A stretch of 64,000 bases of DNA from FW021-bin31 sp964647485 (GCA_964647485.1 CAZYHV010000004.1:62001-126000); one strand, 5' to 3'; shown: positions 1 through 8,466, numbered from the stretch's first letter. A program made the numbers and translations. Notes: generated by a model from the letters alone, not told the origin.

Positions 1-1030
1 GGAAATTATTATCAAAACGCCTTTCTTCCAATCGGAGATAATATTGAAGCAATTTGATTTCTTCGGATAAAGGAATGGATTGGCTTTTAGGAAGTTCCAA
101 TACCATCCTGAAAAAGCGACTGAGGATAATCAAATATTGTCCTGCTTTTTTAGATTCTCCTTTTTGAATCAGTAAATTAATCGCGTTAAGGCTGTTAAAG
201 AGAAAATGTGGATTTAATTGAGAGCGGGTTGCAATCATTTCGGCTTGAGCTCGCTCTTTTTCATAGATGGCAATAGCGTTTATTTTTTCCTGGTCTTTTC
301 GTTTTTGTTCATAAGAGATATATAGACGATAGGCCAAAGCCAAAGAAAAACAAATAATCTGGAAGAGAATTCCCCATTGAAAATAAGTCTCCGAATCGAA
401 TTGATACAGAGTCCTAATCGGTAGAGTCGGTATTGTTCCTCTTAATACGGCCAGAAGTGTCCCAAGAAAGTAAAAGGCACTTCCAAGCAGAAAATAACCT
501 TTAAAGGGCGATTGAAGATGTTTAAAAAAGATCCACAAGATAGCGACAATACTCATAAATAAGATAACTAACCGGGACAATATAAAAGCAAGTTCCCGCC
601 CCCCGGCCGATGAAGGTGAATAAAAGTGATAAACTACAGCGTAAAGTGCTCCACTGTAGGCCATGAAAAGAATCCAATAGTATAGTTTTATATTTTGTCT
701 TTTTATATCCAACAATCGGATAGTAAATAAACAATAAGCCGCATACGCAAATAGAGTAAAGAGTTCCAAATAACGAGCTGAACTTTTATCTGACAGCTGA
801 AATAACGACCCCATCAGCTCCGTATGACGAAGAAAAATAATAGCCTCTATCAAACTGAAAAAGAGAAAGAGAAAATAATAAAGATAAATACGGTCTTTAC
901 TTTTTAAAAATACAAGCCCGATAAAAAAACTAGTAAACAATAAAGCCCCACAAAATAGTAGTCCTGACTGTATTGCAATCTCAATTTTTAAGCTTGACGT
1001 ATTTCCAATAAGTAAATCTGCTGTGAACAT
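1..1030 (-). CDS. LytS/YpdA-type sensor histidine kinase, partial (C-terminus outside window)
   Basis: An open frame runs without a stop from the ATG at 1030 to the left edge (343 codons). The first ~230 residues hold about seven hydrophobic segments, like a 7TMR-DISM-type membrane sensor. A short linker follows, then the start of a His_kinase domain (PF06580 type) with the motif QLNPHFLFNSLNAINLL, whose first His is the phosphoacceptor, and a downstream LSRFFRMVLE stretch. The ATP-binding domain is cut off. In this family the partner is normally a LytTR-domain response regulator encoded just downstream, here beyond the window. The gene is divergent from the barrel gene at 1569. A triple 21-bp-phased repeat lies 140 bp upstream of its start, suggesting autoregulation. 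The family call is firm; the signal is unknown. Confidence 0.88.
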   Translation of the reverse strand, partial: MFTADLLIGNTSSLKIEIAIQSGLLFCGALLFTSFFIGLVFLKSKDRIYLYYFLFLFFSLIEAIIFLRHTELMGSLFQLSDKSSARYLELFTLFAYAAYCLFTIRLLDIKRQNIKLYYWILFMAYSGALYAVVYHFYSPSSAGGRELAFILSRLVILFMSIVAILWIFFKHLQSPFKGYFLLGSAFYFLGTLLAVLRGTIPTLPIRTLYQFDSETYFQWGILFQIICFSLALAYRLYISYEQKRKDQEKINAIAIYEKERAQAEMIATRSQLNPHFLFNSLNAINLLIQKGESKKAGQYLIILSRFFRMVLELPKSQSIPLSEEIKLLQYYLRLEERRFDNNF

Positions 1031-1169
1031 CCGCTCTATTTTACTAACTATTATTTCTTCATCCGTTTAACAGATTCTTTTCATCAAAATATTAATGATC
1101 CCCCGGATTTTCAGATTTAATTAAAACCCTTGGAAAGGTAGGATTTATTTAGAATAAAAATATGGAGAG

Positions 1170-1220
1170 TTGAGTATTTGATAGGTATTATTGAGTATTT
1201 ACCAGTATTTTTTGAGTATT
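1170..1220 (-). promoter_or_regulatory. array 1: three 9-bp direct repeats, 21-bp phase, upstream of LytS-like kinase gene
   Basis: TTGAGTATT occurs exactly at 1170-1178, 1191-1199 and 1212-1220. The three units are identical and spaced 21 bp start to start; read on the minus strand each is AATACTCAA. A TACCTTTC sequence (minus strand, 1133-1140) resembles the Bacteroidota -7 box TAnnTTTG and lies about 30 bp nearer the kinase gene. That would put the array roughly at -40 to -90, an activator position. Direct 9-bp units with 12-bp spacers match the known geometry of LytTR-domain regulators. That a LytTR protein binds here is inference. Confidence 0.7.
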
Positions 1221-1441
1221 AAAGGTCTAAATATTAAGCAAACGAATACAAAAGGGAGGTCTTTGAAGGGATTAGAGAGGATGCAAAAGAAAGAGACCCT
1301 GAAAAAAAATGATCTATTTTCAATCTCATTATCTACTAAAATAAGGTTGCTCAAAAGGATAAAAACTCAATATCTTTCCGGATTTACACATTGAGTTTTG
1401 AAAAACACCTCTTTTTCTAAATAGGGGTAGAAGGATTTTTG

Positions 1442-1491
1442 AATACTCAATAATACCCCACGAATACTCATTTATCCCCCTTAATTACTCA
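1442..1491 (+). promoter_or_regulatory. array 2: three phased direct repeats upstream of the barrel gene
   Basis: AATACTCA lies at 1442-1449 and 1463-1470, and a one-mismatch copy ATTACTCA at 1484-1491, again with exact 21-bp phase. The C-rich spacers resemble those of array 3. The array ends 77 bp before the ATG of the barrel gene, with a weak -7-like TATTTTAC at 1523-1530. It is the same motif as array 1 in the opposite orientation, so each array reads toward its own downstream gene. Confidence 0.7.
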
Positions 1492-1568
1492 TTAGCTATT
1501 GGAGCTCTAAGAAATTTAAAATTATTTTACACCCATTAAATCATTTAAAATATTTAAACATTACTGCT

Positions 1569-2120
1569 ATGAAAAAAATTACTTTTTTCTCTATGATACT
1601 CCTTTTCATTGGATTTAGTGCCTTTGCTCAAAAGGGAAATAACCAAATAGGTGTTGGCTTGGATGTGGGATTACCTATGGGTGATTTTAGCAATGGATAT
1701 GGCGTGGGTTTCGGAGGAACAGCAAAAGCTCTGTATGGCATTGGAAGTTCCGGTCAGGTAGAGTTGACCTTAGGTTATATTGGCTTTGGAGCCAAAAATA
1801 GTTCTTCTGATGTAAAAGGATCTACGAATATGATACCTATTATGTTTGGTTATCGCCATCATCTGGCAAATGGAATTTATTTGGAACCTCAATTAGGATT
1901 GATGTCCGTAAGTTCTAAAGTAAAAATGCCTGAAATGGGAGGCTTTGGAGGAACATATAAATCTTCTTCTACCAACCTAGGCATAGCAGTAGGTGCCGGA
2001 TATCTGTATGAAAACTTTGATTTTAGTTTGCGTTATCAGTTGGTTTCTGCTAGTGGTGGAAGTCTGGGATTTTTTGGGCTTCGTGTCGGATATAACTTTG
2101 ACCTCGACCTAAACCTTTAG
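1569..2120 (+). CDS. small outer-membrane beta-barrel protein
   Basis: A 183-residue protein with a signal peptide ending in SAFAQ (cleavage near residue 20-21). The rest consists of alternating polar/hydrophobic strands rich in Gly and aromatics: GVGLDVGLPMGDF, ANGIYLEPQLGLM, then a C-terminal GLRVGYNFDLDLNL ending. This is typical of the porin-like OMP_b-brl families (eight-stranded barrels) of Bacteroidota. The start is the only ATG before the signal peptide. It lies 77 bp after array 2, so it may be a target of the LytS-linked regulator. Substrate or role cannot be read from sequence. Confidence 0.8.
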   Translation: MKKITFFSMILLFIGFSAFAQKGNNQIGVGLDVGLPMGDFSNGYGVGFGGTAKALYGIGSSGQVELTLGYIGFGAKNSSSDVKGSTNMIPIMFGYRHHLANGIYLEPQLGLMSVSSKVKMPEMGGFGGTYKSSSTNLGIAVGAGYLYENFDFSLRYQLVSASGGSLGFFGLRVGYNFDLDLNL

Positions 2121-2257
2121 ACTTTATCGCTTTTGAAAAATGGGAATATTTAAAGCCGATTCAAACTTCCTCTAAGGGAAAGTTTCCGAAGCTCAGCTCA
2201 TAAGGAACCCTCTAATCGCCATTATACCGTTATTGTAAACAACAAAAAGAAAAAGAG

Positions 2258-3511
2258 ATGAGAACATTACTATGTGCAGTTTTATTGTGTTTGTTTGGTG
2301 TAATTACCGTACCCGCTCATGCTCAATTTTTTAAAAAATTGGGAGACGAAGTAACCAAAAGGGTTGAGAATAAAGTCATTAATGATGCGGGGCGAGCAGC
2401 GGAAAAAGGAGTAGATAAGGCAGAACGAGCTCCGGGAAAGGCGATTAAAAAAGAGAAAAACAAACAGGAACCGTCGCCTTCCAACTCCAATGCAAACAAA
2501 CGCACAGCGGAAGGAGAAAAGACGGCAGGAGGTGAAGAAGTTGCCAAGCAACAAGGCATGGGAAATGTAGAAACCGGATATGATTTCAAACCGGGAGATC
2601 GAGTACTTTTTGAAACCGATTTTTCTGATGCTGTCGTGGGCAACTTTCCTCGTAATTTGGAATTTCGAGGCGGACAGTTGTCGGTAGTATCTTATGATGG
2701 AGGGCGTGCCATAAAAGCCAATACTACAGGTGCTTTTGCCATCAAGCTTTCCGAAAAACTTCCCGATATGTTTACGATAGAATTCAATGAATTTAATTCT
2801 GAATTTGTCAATGACATGAAAGTGCAAGTGGTTGATGAAGAGTATAAACCGGTAGGAACCCATTATATTCAGGTTAATGGCTATGGAAGAGATGGTTCCG
2901 GGGTGGCTGCTTATAAAAGAGGGGGAATTACTTCCTTGCAAGAAACCCCTATGATTAATAAGGAGATGACCCCTATTCGAGTGATGGTAGACGGCTCTTA
3001 CGTCAAAGTGTATGCCGGGGAAACCCGAATTGCAAATATGCCTAGTGCGGATTTGGGGCGTTCCAATATCTTACTTTTTAACTTTACGGATGTCCGAGGT
3101 AAGCCTATTTATGTTGCTGATGTTCGTATTGCAGCCGGAGGGCGGTCGCTCTATCAAACCTTGGAAGCAAAAGGTCGGGTGGCTATCCATGATATTCATT
3201 TCGCTACCGGAAAAGCCGATATACTCCCCTCTTCTGCAGCAACCATCAAAACGGTGGCTGAGTTGCTTCAAAAACACACGGATCTTCGTCTGCTCATTGA
3301 GGGACATACGGATAATATCGGAGAGTTTGATAAAAATATGCAACTGTCAAAAGATAGAGCCGATGCTGTAAAGAACTACCTGGTGAATAAATTTGGCATT
3401 AAAGCTGATCGTCTCAGAACGATGGGACAAGGACAATCTCAACCGGTAGCATCAAATGATACCGAAGAAGGACGTGCGGAAAATAGGCGAGTGGAAATTG
3501 TGAAAATGTGA
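2258..3511 (+). CDS. OmpA-family protein with LamG-like N-terminal domain
   Basis: A 417-residue secreted protein. The signal peptide ends near AHAQ (residue ~23). A Lys/Glu-rich, probably helical linker spans residues ~24-105. A beta-sandwich-like domain then begins around DFKPGDRVLFETDFSD (~107-295). The C-terminal OmpA peptidoglycan-binding domain spans ~305-417 and shows IHDIHFATGKADI, LLIEGHTDNIG and RAENRRVEI, which carry the residues that bind diaminopimelate. The family ties the outer membrane to the cell wall. It sits 137 bp after the barrel gene on the same strand and could be cotranscribed. Confident for the OmpA domain, moderate for the N-terminal fold. Confidence 0.87.
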   Translation: MRTLLCAVLLCLFGVITVPAHAQFFKKLGDEVTKRVENKVINDAGRAAEKGVDKAERAPGKAIKKEKNKQEPSPSNSNANKRTAEGEKTAGGEEVAKQQGMGNVETGYDFKPGDRVLFETDFSDAVVGNFPRNLEFRGGQLSVVSYDGGRAIKANTTGAFAIKLSEKLPDMFTIEFNEFNSEFVNDMKVQVVDEEYKPVGTHYIQVNGYGRDGSGVAAYKRGGITSLQETPMINKEMTPIRVMVDGSYVKVYAGETRIANMPSADLGRSNILLFNFTDVRGKPIYVADVRIAAGGRSLYQTLEAKGRVAIHDIHFATGKADILPSSAATIKTVAELLQKHTDLRLLIEGHTDNIGEFDKNMQLSKDRADAVKNYLVNKFGIKADRLRTMGQGQSQPVASNDTEEGRAENRRVEIVKM

Positions 3512-3594
3512 GAATTTTGAAAGTATGAGGTAACAATAATCCTAAAAGATATATTTCAAAAAAAATAATACATTACGCCTAAAATTAGCATGTT

Positions 3595-4422
3595 ATGATG
3601 AAACGACTTTTCTTGTTGGTCTCTTTTTTTGCACTGGCTCTGATGCTCAATGAGCAGGCACAGGCACAGTTTCTTAAAAATCTTAAAGAGAAAGTAGAAC
3701 AAGCGAAAAATGGAGGAAATCAAGAAACTCAGGAGGAAAATGCAGCGGAAGCTGTTCCGGAACATTATGATTTAAAATTAACCGGCTCGGGATCCGACCT
3801 ACAGCTGAATTATCGAATGGATATGGACATGGAAAGTACCCAAGGTTATCAGGTAGATATGGACTTTAAGATGTATATTATTCCTCAAAAAGGAGGACGT
3901 GCGGAAGTGAATATGGAAATGCCGGTCATAGGAAAAATGAGTATGGTGACATTAACACATTTTGATGCCCCCCATACAGTATATTTACTGAATGAGCGGA
4001 AGAAAAAATATGCCGTTTTAGAGGCAAATGATCAGAATCAAAAAGAGGAACATTTTACCATAACAAAACTGGGGAAGGTAGTCCTTCATGGTCTTTCTTG
4101 CACACATGGAAAAGCTACAAACGATGATGGGGAAGTCTTCGAGTTTTGGACAACCAAGGAAATTCCACAATATCAAGAATTATTGAAAGTGTATAGTCGT
4201 AGTGGAAGAATGGGACCCTCCAATTTATGGCATGAAATGGAATCCAAAGGAATTGCCGGATTAATGGTTAAACTTCTGTTTCCAACTCCTGAAGGAAATG
4301 CCATTATGGAATTAAGAGAAATGAAAAAGATGGATCTTCCCGAATCCCTATTGGAAATTCCTTCTAATTACAAAGAATCTAAAGGAGGTTGGATAAAAAG
4401 ATACCAAAAACAAATGCAGTAA
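3595..4422 (+). CDS. DUF4412-type secreted protein
   Basis: A 275-residue protein with a signal peptide (cleavage near QAQAQ, residue ~25). A short Glu/Gln-rich helical stretch follows (LKNLKEKVEQAKNGG). The main domain matches what I recall of DUF4412: repeated paired strands, a conserved VVLHGLSCTHGKA region, EFWTTKEIP and a C-terminal LLEIPSNYK. The family is common in Bacteroidota envelopes and has no established function. A second ATG follows the first, so 3598 is equally possible. The N-terminal layout (signal, Ala-Gln, FLKNL/FFKKL) parallels the OmpA-family protein upstream, which suggests the same export route. Confidence 0.75.
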   Translation: MMKRLFLLVSFFALALMLNEQAQAQFLKNLKEKVEQAKNGGNQETQEENAAEAVPEHYDLKLTGSGSDLQLNYRMDMDMESTQGYQVDMDFKMYIIPQKGGRAEVNMEMPVIGKMSMVTLTHFDAPHTVYLLNERKKKYAVLEANDQNQKEEHFTITKLGKVVLHGLSCTHGKATNDDGEVFEFWTTKEIPQYQELLKVYSRSGRMGPSNLWHEMESKGIAGLMVKLLFPTPEGNAIMELREMKKMDLPESLLEIPSNYKESKGGWIKRYQKQMQ

Positions 4423-4809
4423 GATTCCTCACTGCGTTCGGAATAACGAGGTTCTTGGAGAAAAAAATTCAGTATCGCCATAGGTCATGCTAAGCATGAA
4501 GAAGCATGATATTATACCGCCTTTTTAAGTAAATCAAGAGAACTAAAATAAGTGGTATTTTAAACAGTTCTTTTTTCTGGGAAAGCTTAAAAAAACAAGA
4601 ATACTCATTAACCCCCCTCGAATACTCATTAATCTCCCTCAAATACTCATTGTCTATTGTTTAATAATGTGTTTAGTATTAATTTTACTTTTAAAGTATG
4701 ATGGTTTACATTGTTATATAAATAACCATTTTATACTATTCATTTAATTTACTCTTTCGATGAGGAAGAAGATTAGGTCATTCTTTAAAACACAAAAACA
4801 ATCAGAAAA
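4423..4809. other. intergenic region with array 3
   Basis: This 387-bp gap holds the third phased repeat array (4600-4649) and a probable promoter before the lipoprotein cluster. The first part (4430-4510) is less AT-rich and contains an imperfect GCATG-bearing repeat (TGCTAAGCATGAAGAAGCATGA) that could form a small hairpin. No gene or strong terminator is visible. Confidence 0.6.
4600..4649 (+). promoter_or_regulatory. array 3: three phased direct repeats upstream of lipoprotein/giant-protein cluster
   Basis: AATACTCA occurs at 4600-4607, 4621-4628 and 4642-4649, identical and 21 bp apart; the first two extend to AATACTCATTAA with C-rich spacers. A TACTTTTA sequence at 4686-4693 matches the Bacteroidota -7 consensus TAnnTTTG in seven of eight positions and lies 36 bp after the last unit. 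The array is the best candidate for the control point of everything from 4810 to as far as 24839, because no comparable regulatory gap follows on that strand. Binding by a LytTR regulator is inferred. Confidence 0.7.
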
Positions 4810-5445
4810 ATGATGAAAACAAAACTAAAATATGCAGGGATAGCGTTGAGTCTGCTTCTCCTGTTCACAGCCTGTAGCAAGAAAGATCCCAAACCATCGG
4901 ATGACAATCCTTTCCTTTCCGGAAGCTCCAAAATTAAAGCAGATTTTATCCTGAGCGATGGGAAAACCGTGAAGTTTGTGGGTGGGTTTTCTTTGATGGG
5001 GATGTTTGGGAATAATATGCTTCAAGACGATGACAACCCGGACTTATATAATGTGACCTTAGGTTTCAGTGATGGAGATATGGTAGAGGAGAAAGATCCT
5101 AAATATGGAATTTCTATCAATTTATTTGAAATAACAAAAGAGCCGGGAGTATATCAATTTGATCCTGATGATGAAAATATGAGTCAGAAACCATTGCTGG
5201 TACTTACCGATTATAAGGTCAATGGGAATGAGGATTCAGTAGGTATCTATTATCCGATCATTGCAGATGGTGATAATGGGACGATTCGTCAAGGAAAAAC
5301 TACCGTAGAAGTGACTTCATTTAAAGGAGAAAAGATCAAAGGAAAATTTTCCGGAACGGTTTATAATCTCTATGGCGGAAATGTGGACAGTATTGTGATT
5401 AAAAATGGAAAATTTGAAACCAAATTGAATGATATCACAAGATAA
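4810..5445 (+). CDS. lipoprotein of a four-member paralogous family (copy 1)
   Basis: A 211-residue protein with a lipoprotein signal (lipobox FTAC, Cys22) and a charged linker. An all-beta domain begins at KADFILSDGKTVKF and ends with VEVTSFKGEKIKGKFSGTVYN and VIKNGKFETKLND. The same opening (Phe-x-x-Gly-x-x-Ile/Val-x-Phe) and closing (Thr-Ser, Gly-x-Phe-Ser, Gly-Lys-Phe/Ile-x-Thr) patterns recur in the genes at 6604, 7243 and 8485. It is the first gene after array 3. Probably anchored in the outer membrane; Asp/Glu-rich patches (LQDDDNPD) might bind cations. No known function recognised. Confidence 0.8.
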   Translation: MMKTKLKYAGIALSLLLLFTACSKKDPKPSDDNPFLSGSSKIKADFILSDGKTVKFVGGFSLMGMFGNNMLQDDDNPDLYNVTLGFSDGDMVEEKDPKYGISINLFEITKEPGVYQFDPDDENMSQKPLLVLTDYKVNGNEDSVGIYYPIIADGDNGTIRQGKTTVEVTSFKGEKIKGKFSGTVYNLYGGNVDSIVIKNGKFETKLNDITR

Positions 5446-5620
5446 AAATAAACAGAAATAAAGTGAAGTAGTCACATTAAATGCAGAGAGTCCCGGATAG
5501 AAAATCAGTGCTCATCTGCGCTACGAAGTATCTGCATTATCTGCGTTCCAAAAAGACGACTTCACAAAACGATGAACCAGTAAAAAAAGCCTCTTTTATT
5601 AAAAGAAGTAAAATCAAACC

Positions 5621-6598
5621 ATGATGAGCGCTCGTTTTTTTAAATCGTTAACCTCTATTTTATGGGTAGCAACCTTCTTTGTAGGGATGATGTCTGCCTG
5701 CCGAAGCACCCATGAATCTCTTCAAGGCATAAAGAAAGTCAATGATTTGGAAGAAATGGGTTTGCAGGGAGCTGTGCAATCCATGACGGTTAAAAATTAC
5801 CGGGCTTCAAAAAACCGAAAAACAGGAGCCTTTATCAAAAAAGATTTGTCCAAAGCTCAACCTCAAAACGTTGCTTTTAAGTTTAATGAAAATGGAAATG
5901 TGGTAGAAAAAAAGGGATATGATGGGGAAGAACAACTTAAAACAAGCTGGGAATACGAATATAATGATAAAAAGAGAACGGTTACAGAAGAAGTCTTTAA
6001 CCACCCGGAGGAGAAGCCGGCTTTCAGACGGATCAACTCGTATGATAAAAAAGGTAATAAAATAAAACATTTGGAATATGTTCAAGGGGAAGAAGATCCC
6101 TACAAAGAGACTTTTAAATATGATAAAGGCGGGAACATCCTCGAAGAAGTCCGACACAAATCAGACGGATTATTAAAAACAGTGTATGAATATGATGAAA
6201 AAGGACATCTACTCAAAAGAACCACCCTTCAAAATGAAGAAGTGCAAGAGGAAGAAACTTTTGACTATGATGAGCAGGGAGAGCTGATGAGTTCCGAACA
6301 GACAGAAGACCGAGCCGTACATGCCGACTACCGGATTACCAAAAAATATAAAAACGGAAAAGAAAAGGAACGAACACTGTATCGAGATGGAGCATTCGAA
6401 GGTCGATATGTCTATCAATACGATGATCAGGGCAACCAAACAGGTTTCCAAAAATATGATGCGGAGAATAGAAAGGTTTCCGAAAGCCAAACCGTGTATA
6501 AATACGACGATCAAAAGAACTGGATTCAGCAAATCCCTTTAGACCCGAGAGGTCTGCCACAATATATCAAGGAACGAGAAATTATTTATGAAAACTAA
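5621..6598 (+). CDS. lipoprotein with YD/RHS-like repeats
   Basis: A 325-residue lipoprotein (lipobox MSAC, Cys27). After a short N-terminal segment it consists almost entirely of YD-type beta repeats: YEYNDKK, INSYDKKGNKI, FKYDKGGNIL, YEYDEKGHLL, FDYDEQGEL, YQYDDQGNQT and YKYDDQKN, about 20-25 residues apart. Such repeats form spiral beta strips in RHS and teneurin shells. Here there is no RHS core protease motif and no C-terminal toxin, so a stand-alone surface repeat protein is more likely than a polymorphic toxin. It lies 175 bp after the first lipoprotein and 5 bp before the next, so it is probably cotranscribed. Confidence 0.8.
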   Translation: MMSARFFKSLTSILWVATFFVGMMSACRSTHESLQGIKKVNDLEEMGLQGAVQSMTVKNYRASKNRKTGAFIKKDLSKAQPQNVAFKFNENGNVVEKKGYDGEEQLKTSWEYEYNDKKRTVTEEVFNHPEEKPAFRRINSYDKKGNKIKHLEYVQGEEDPYKETFKYDKGGNILEEVRHKSDGLLKTVYEYDEKGHLLKRTTLQNEEVQEEETFDYDEQGELMSSEQTEDRAVHADYRITKKYKNGKEKERTLYRDGAFEGRYVYQYDDQGNQTGFQKYDAENRKVSESQTVYKYDDQKNWIQQIPLDPRGLPQYIKEREIIYEN

Positions 6599-6603
6599 CA
6601 ATT

Positions 6604-7215
6604 ATGAAAAAGATTAAAAACCTTACTTTATTATTTACCGGAATTTGTATGCTATTGCTCTCAGTATCTTGCAGTAAGAGTTCAAAAGAAAAGGGAGAAA
6701 TAGATGACAAAAAAGATGACCGGTATGGTGTGGCAACAGCTACCATGAAATTCGAATCCGGAGAAACCATTGCTTATAAAGGGTATTTCATAGATAAACC
6801 TCAATTAATTGGGATTGGAGCTACTGATGAGGGAGAGGACAAGTGGGAAAAATGGAGATTGGCTGGACATTCGGTTATGGTAAAAGATGAAAAAAAATAC
6901 ATTATTTATTTTACTGCCGATATCAAAGGAGCCGGCACCTATGAACTTCATGCTACCGGACAAGCTAATTTAGGTTCTGAAATTTTTCTCGGAGTAAAAG
7001 GTAAAGACGAAGGACCTTTTTCAGAAATAGAATACAAACCTCTATTATTCATACCGCCAAATAAAGAAGTGAAAGGCAGCTCAACTTTAATCATTAGTTC
7101 TATTGATGACAAACAGATGAGGGGTACCTTTTCGCTTGAATTATACAATTCGGATGAAGAAAGAGTAATTGTTTCAAGTGGGAAGATTGAAACAGCAATA
7201 AATAAACAAGGTTAA
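6604..7215 (+). CDS. lipoprotein of the paralogous family (copy 2)
   Basis: A 203-residue lipoprotein (lipobox SVSC, Cys23) with a Lys/Asp/Glu-rich linker. The beta domain opens with VATATMKFESGETIAYKG and closes with LIISSIDDKQMRGTFSLELYN and SGKIETAIN. It aligns by eye with the proteins at 4810, 7243 and 8485. The start lies 5 bp after the YD-repeat gene, so the two are almost certainly translated from one message. No catalytic motif is visible; I do not recognise a named domain with certainty. Confidence 0.8.
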   Translation: MKKIKNLTLLFTGICMLLLSVSCSKSSKEKGEIDDKKDDRYGVATATMKFESGETIAYKGYFIDKPQLIGIGATDEGEDKWEKWRLAGHSVMVKDEKKYIIYFTADIKGAGTYELHATGQANLGSEIFLGVKGKDEGPFSEIEYKPLLFIPPNKEVKGSSTLIISSIDDKQMRGTFSLELYNSDEERVIVSSGKIETAINKQG

Positions 7216-7242
7216 AATCATCTATCACTTTAAAAATCAACA

Positions 7243-7842
7243 ATGATGAAACACACACAAAAATTATTATTCGGAATATGCATCGTAGTTATTGGTGCAT
7301 TTATGTTAACCGCTTGCAGCAAAAAAGACAAGGAAGATCCGAAACCTACCGATCCGGTAGAGAAAACAGGTACTGTAAGTGCTACTATATGGTTTGAAGA
7401 TACGGACGAAACCATACAATTTAAAGGGTATGGCGCCGGTAGTTTTGCCAGTGGCAGCAATGGTGATACTGTTGCGGTTGGATTCTCAGATAATGATAGT
7501 CCTATGACTTTTTTCTTCATGCTGACACCTGCGAAAAAAGGGAAACACATTATGGGGAAAAACGGATTCTTCAGTATAGGAATGTTTCAGAAAGACAGTA
7601 CCGTAACGAATTTAGATAAAACGTATCTTTTAGGTTGGGATAATTTCGATCCTGAAGATGAGGTAGAAGATGCAGCTACATTTAATATCACCTCTGTTAG
7701 TAAAGATCGAATTAAAGGAACGTTTACCACTACGATGATATCAAACTCTACCGTTAAAGAAAATGGTGAAATTATCTCCGGAGAGATAAAAACCGTGACA
7801 GTAACAAACGGAGCGTTTGACGTGCCTTTGATTTCTGAATAA
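7243..7842 (+). CDS. lipoprotein of the paralogous family (copy 3)
   Basis: A 199-residue lipoprotein (lipobox LTAC, Cys25) followed by a KKDKEDPKPTDP linker. The beta domain opens with TVSATIWFEDTDETIQFKG and closes with FNITSVSKDRIKGTFTTTMI and VTNGAFDV. Same architecture as the copies at 4810 and 6604; the central part is the most divergent. It sits 27 bp after copy 2 and 60 bp before the collagen-like gene. Its role is unknown, but tandem paralogues in one unit suggest subunits or variants of a surface layer or complex. Confidence 0.8.
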   Translation: MMKHTQKLLFGICIVVIGAFMLTACSKKDKEDPKPTDPVEKTGTVSATIWFEDTDETIQFKGYGAGSFASGSNGDTVAVGFSDNDSPMTFFFMLTPAKKGKHIMGKNGFFSIGMFQKDSTVTNLDKTYLLGWDNFDPEDEVEDAATFNITSVSKDRIKGTFTTTMISNSTVKENGEIISGEIKTVTVTNGAFDVPLISE

Positions 7843-7902
7843 CAGTTTTTAACCCATTTTAAGAAACAATTAATTATTTCACTTTTTAAAACATCAGAAA
7901 TT

Positions 7903-8466
7903 ATGAAAAAGTTATTTTTATTATTGTTAACCACTGTAACAGTATTGTCCTTTAGTCAATGTTCCAAAGATAGTGATGGAGAAGCCGGACCAAAAGGAGA
8001 GCAAGGAGAACAAGGTCCTAAAGGTGATAAAGGAGACAAAGGCGATAAAGGAACCGCCAATGTGATTTATTCGGATTGGATAACGGTAAAGAAAGCTGAC
8101 TGGGCCAGATATATGTTATCTCAAGGATTGTATCATGATATAGATGCACCAAAATTAACCAATGATATTCTTAATAAAGGAGTTGTTTTGGTATATATGA
8201 ATAGAAGTGGGGTGAAGGCATTGCCTTATGCCTATCAGCTACATTCAGGTGGCGGAAGAATAATATATGAATTTGAGATTAGTAAAGGAAAGATTAAACT
8301 TTTCCACTATGATGATGATGGTTCGAATCAAAAAACTCCTACCTCACATGATGCTAAATTTCGCTATGTACTAATTCCCGGTGGTGTAAAAGCGAGAAGA
8401 AGCGCCCCTTTACCTGATTTTAATGATTATGAAGCGGTTGCTGCATATTATGGGATTCCGGAATGA
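7903..8466 (+). CDS. collagen-like lipoprotein
   Basis: A 187-residue lipoprotein (lipobox SFSQC, Cys20). Residues 26-50 form eight uninterrupted Gly-X-Y triplets (GEA, GPK, GEQ, GEQ, GPK, GDK, GDK, GDK) that could make a short collagen-like triple helix just outside the lipid anchor. A globular domain of ~135 residues follows, ending FRYVLIPGG and DYEAVAAYYGIPE, an ending I know from other Bacteroidota collagen-like lipoproteins. The stop is therefore the natural end even though the reading frame continues open beyond it. Lys-Gly-Asp-rich triplets stabilise trimers in bacterial collagens, so a trimeric surface protein is a reasonable inference. Confidence 0.82.
   Translation: MKKLFLLLLTTVTVLSFSQCSKDSDGEAGPKGEQGEQGPKGDKGDKGDKGTANVIYSDWITVKKADWARYMLSQGLYHDIDAPKLTNDILNKGVVLVYMNRSGVKALPYAYQLHSGGGRIIYEFEISKGKIKLFHYDDDGSNQKTPTSHDAKFRYVLIPGGVKARRSAPLPDFNDYEAVAAYYGIPE

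Larger units (their letters stand above)
1031..1568. other. divergent intergenic region with two phased repeat arrays
   Basis: This 538-bp AT-rich gap separates the LytS-like gene (leftward) from the barrel gene (rightward). It holds two oppositely oriented triple repeats, annotated separately. Short open frames inside it start at TTG codons within the repeat array and have no protein-like composition, so I call no gene here. Confidence 0.7.

Noticed and set aside
1191..1394. 67-codon open frame starting in array 1
   Set aside because: It starts at a TTG inside the phased repeat, has a Lys-rich random composition and no signal or domain; the repeat explains the sequence better.
2282..2941. 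219-codon frame antisense to the OmpA-family gene
   Set aside because: Composition is rich in Phe/Ser/Arg as expected of an antisense shadow; the forward frame has a clear signal peptide and an OmpA domain.
5621..6598. RHS polymorphic toxin
   Set aside because: Too short, no protease core motif, no variable C-terminal toxin and no immunity gene; it has a lipobox.
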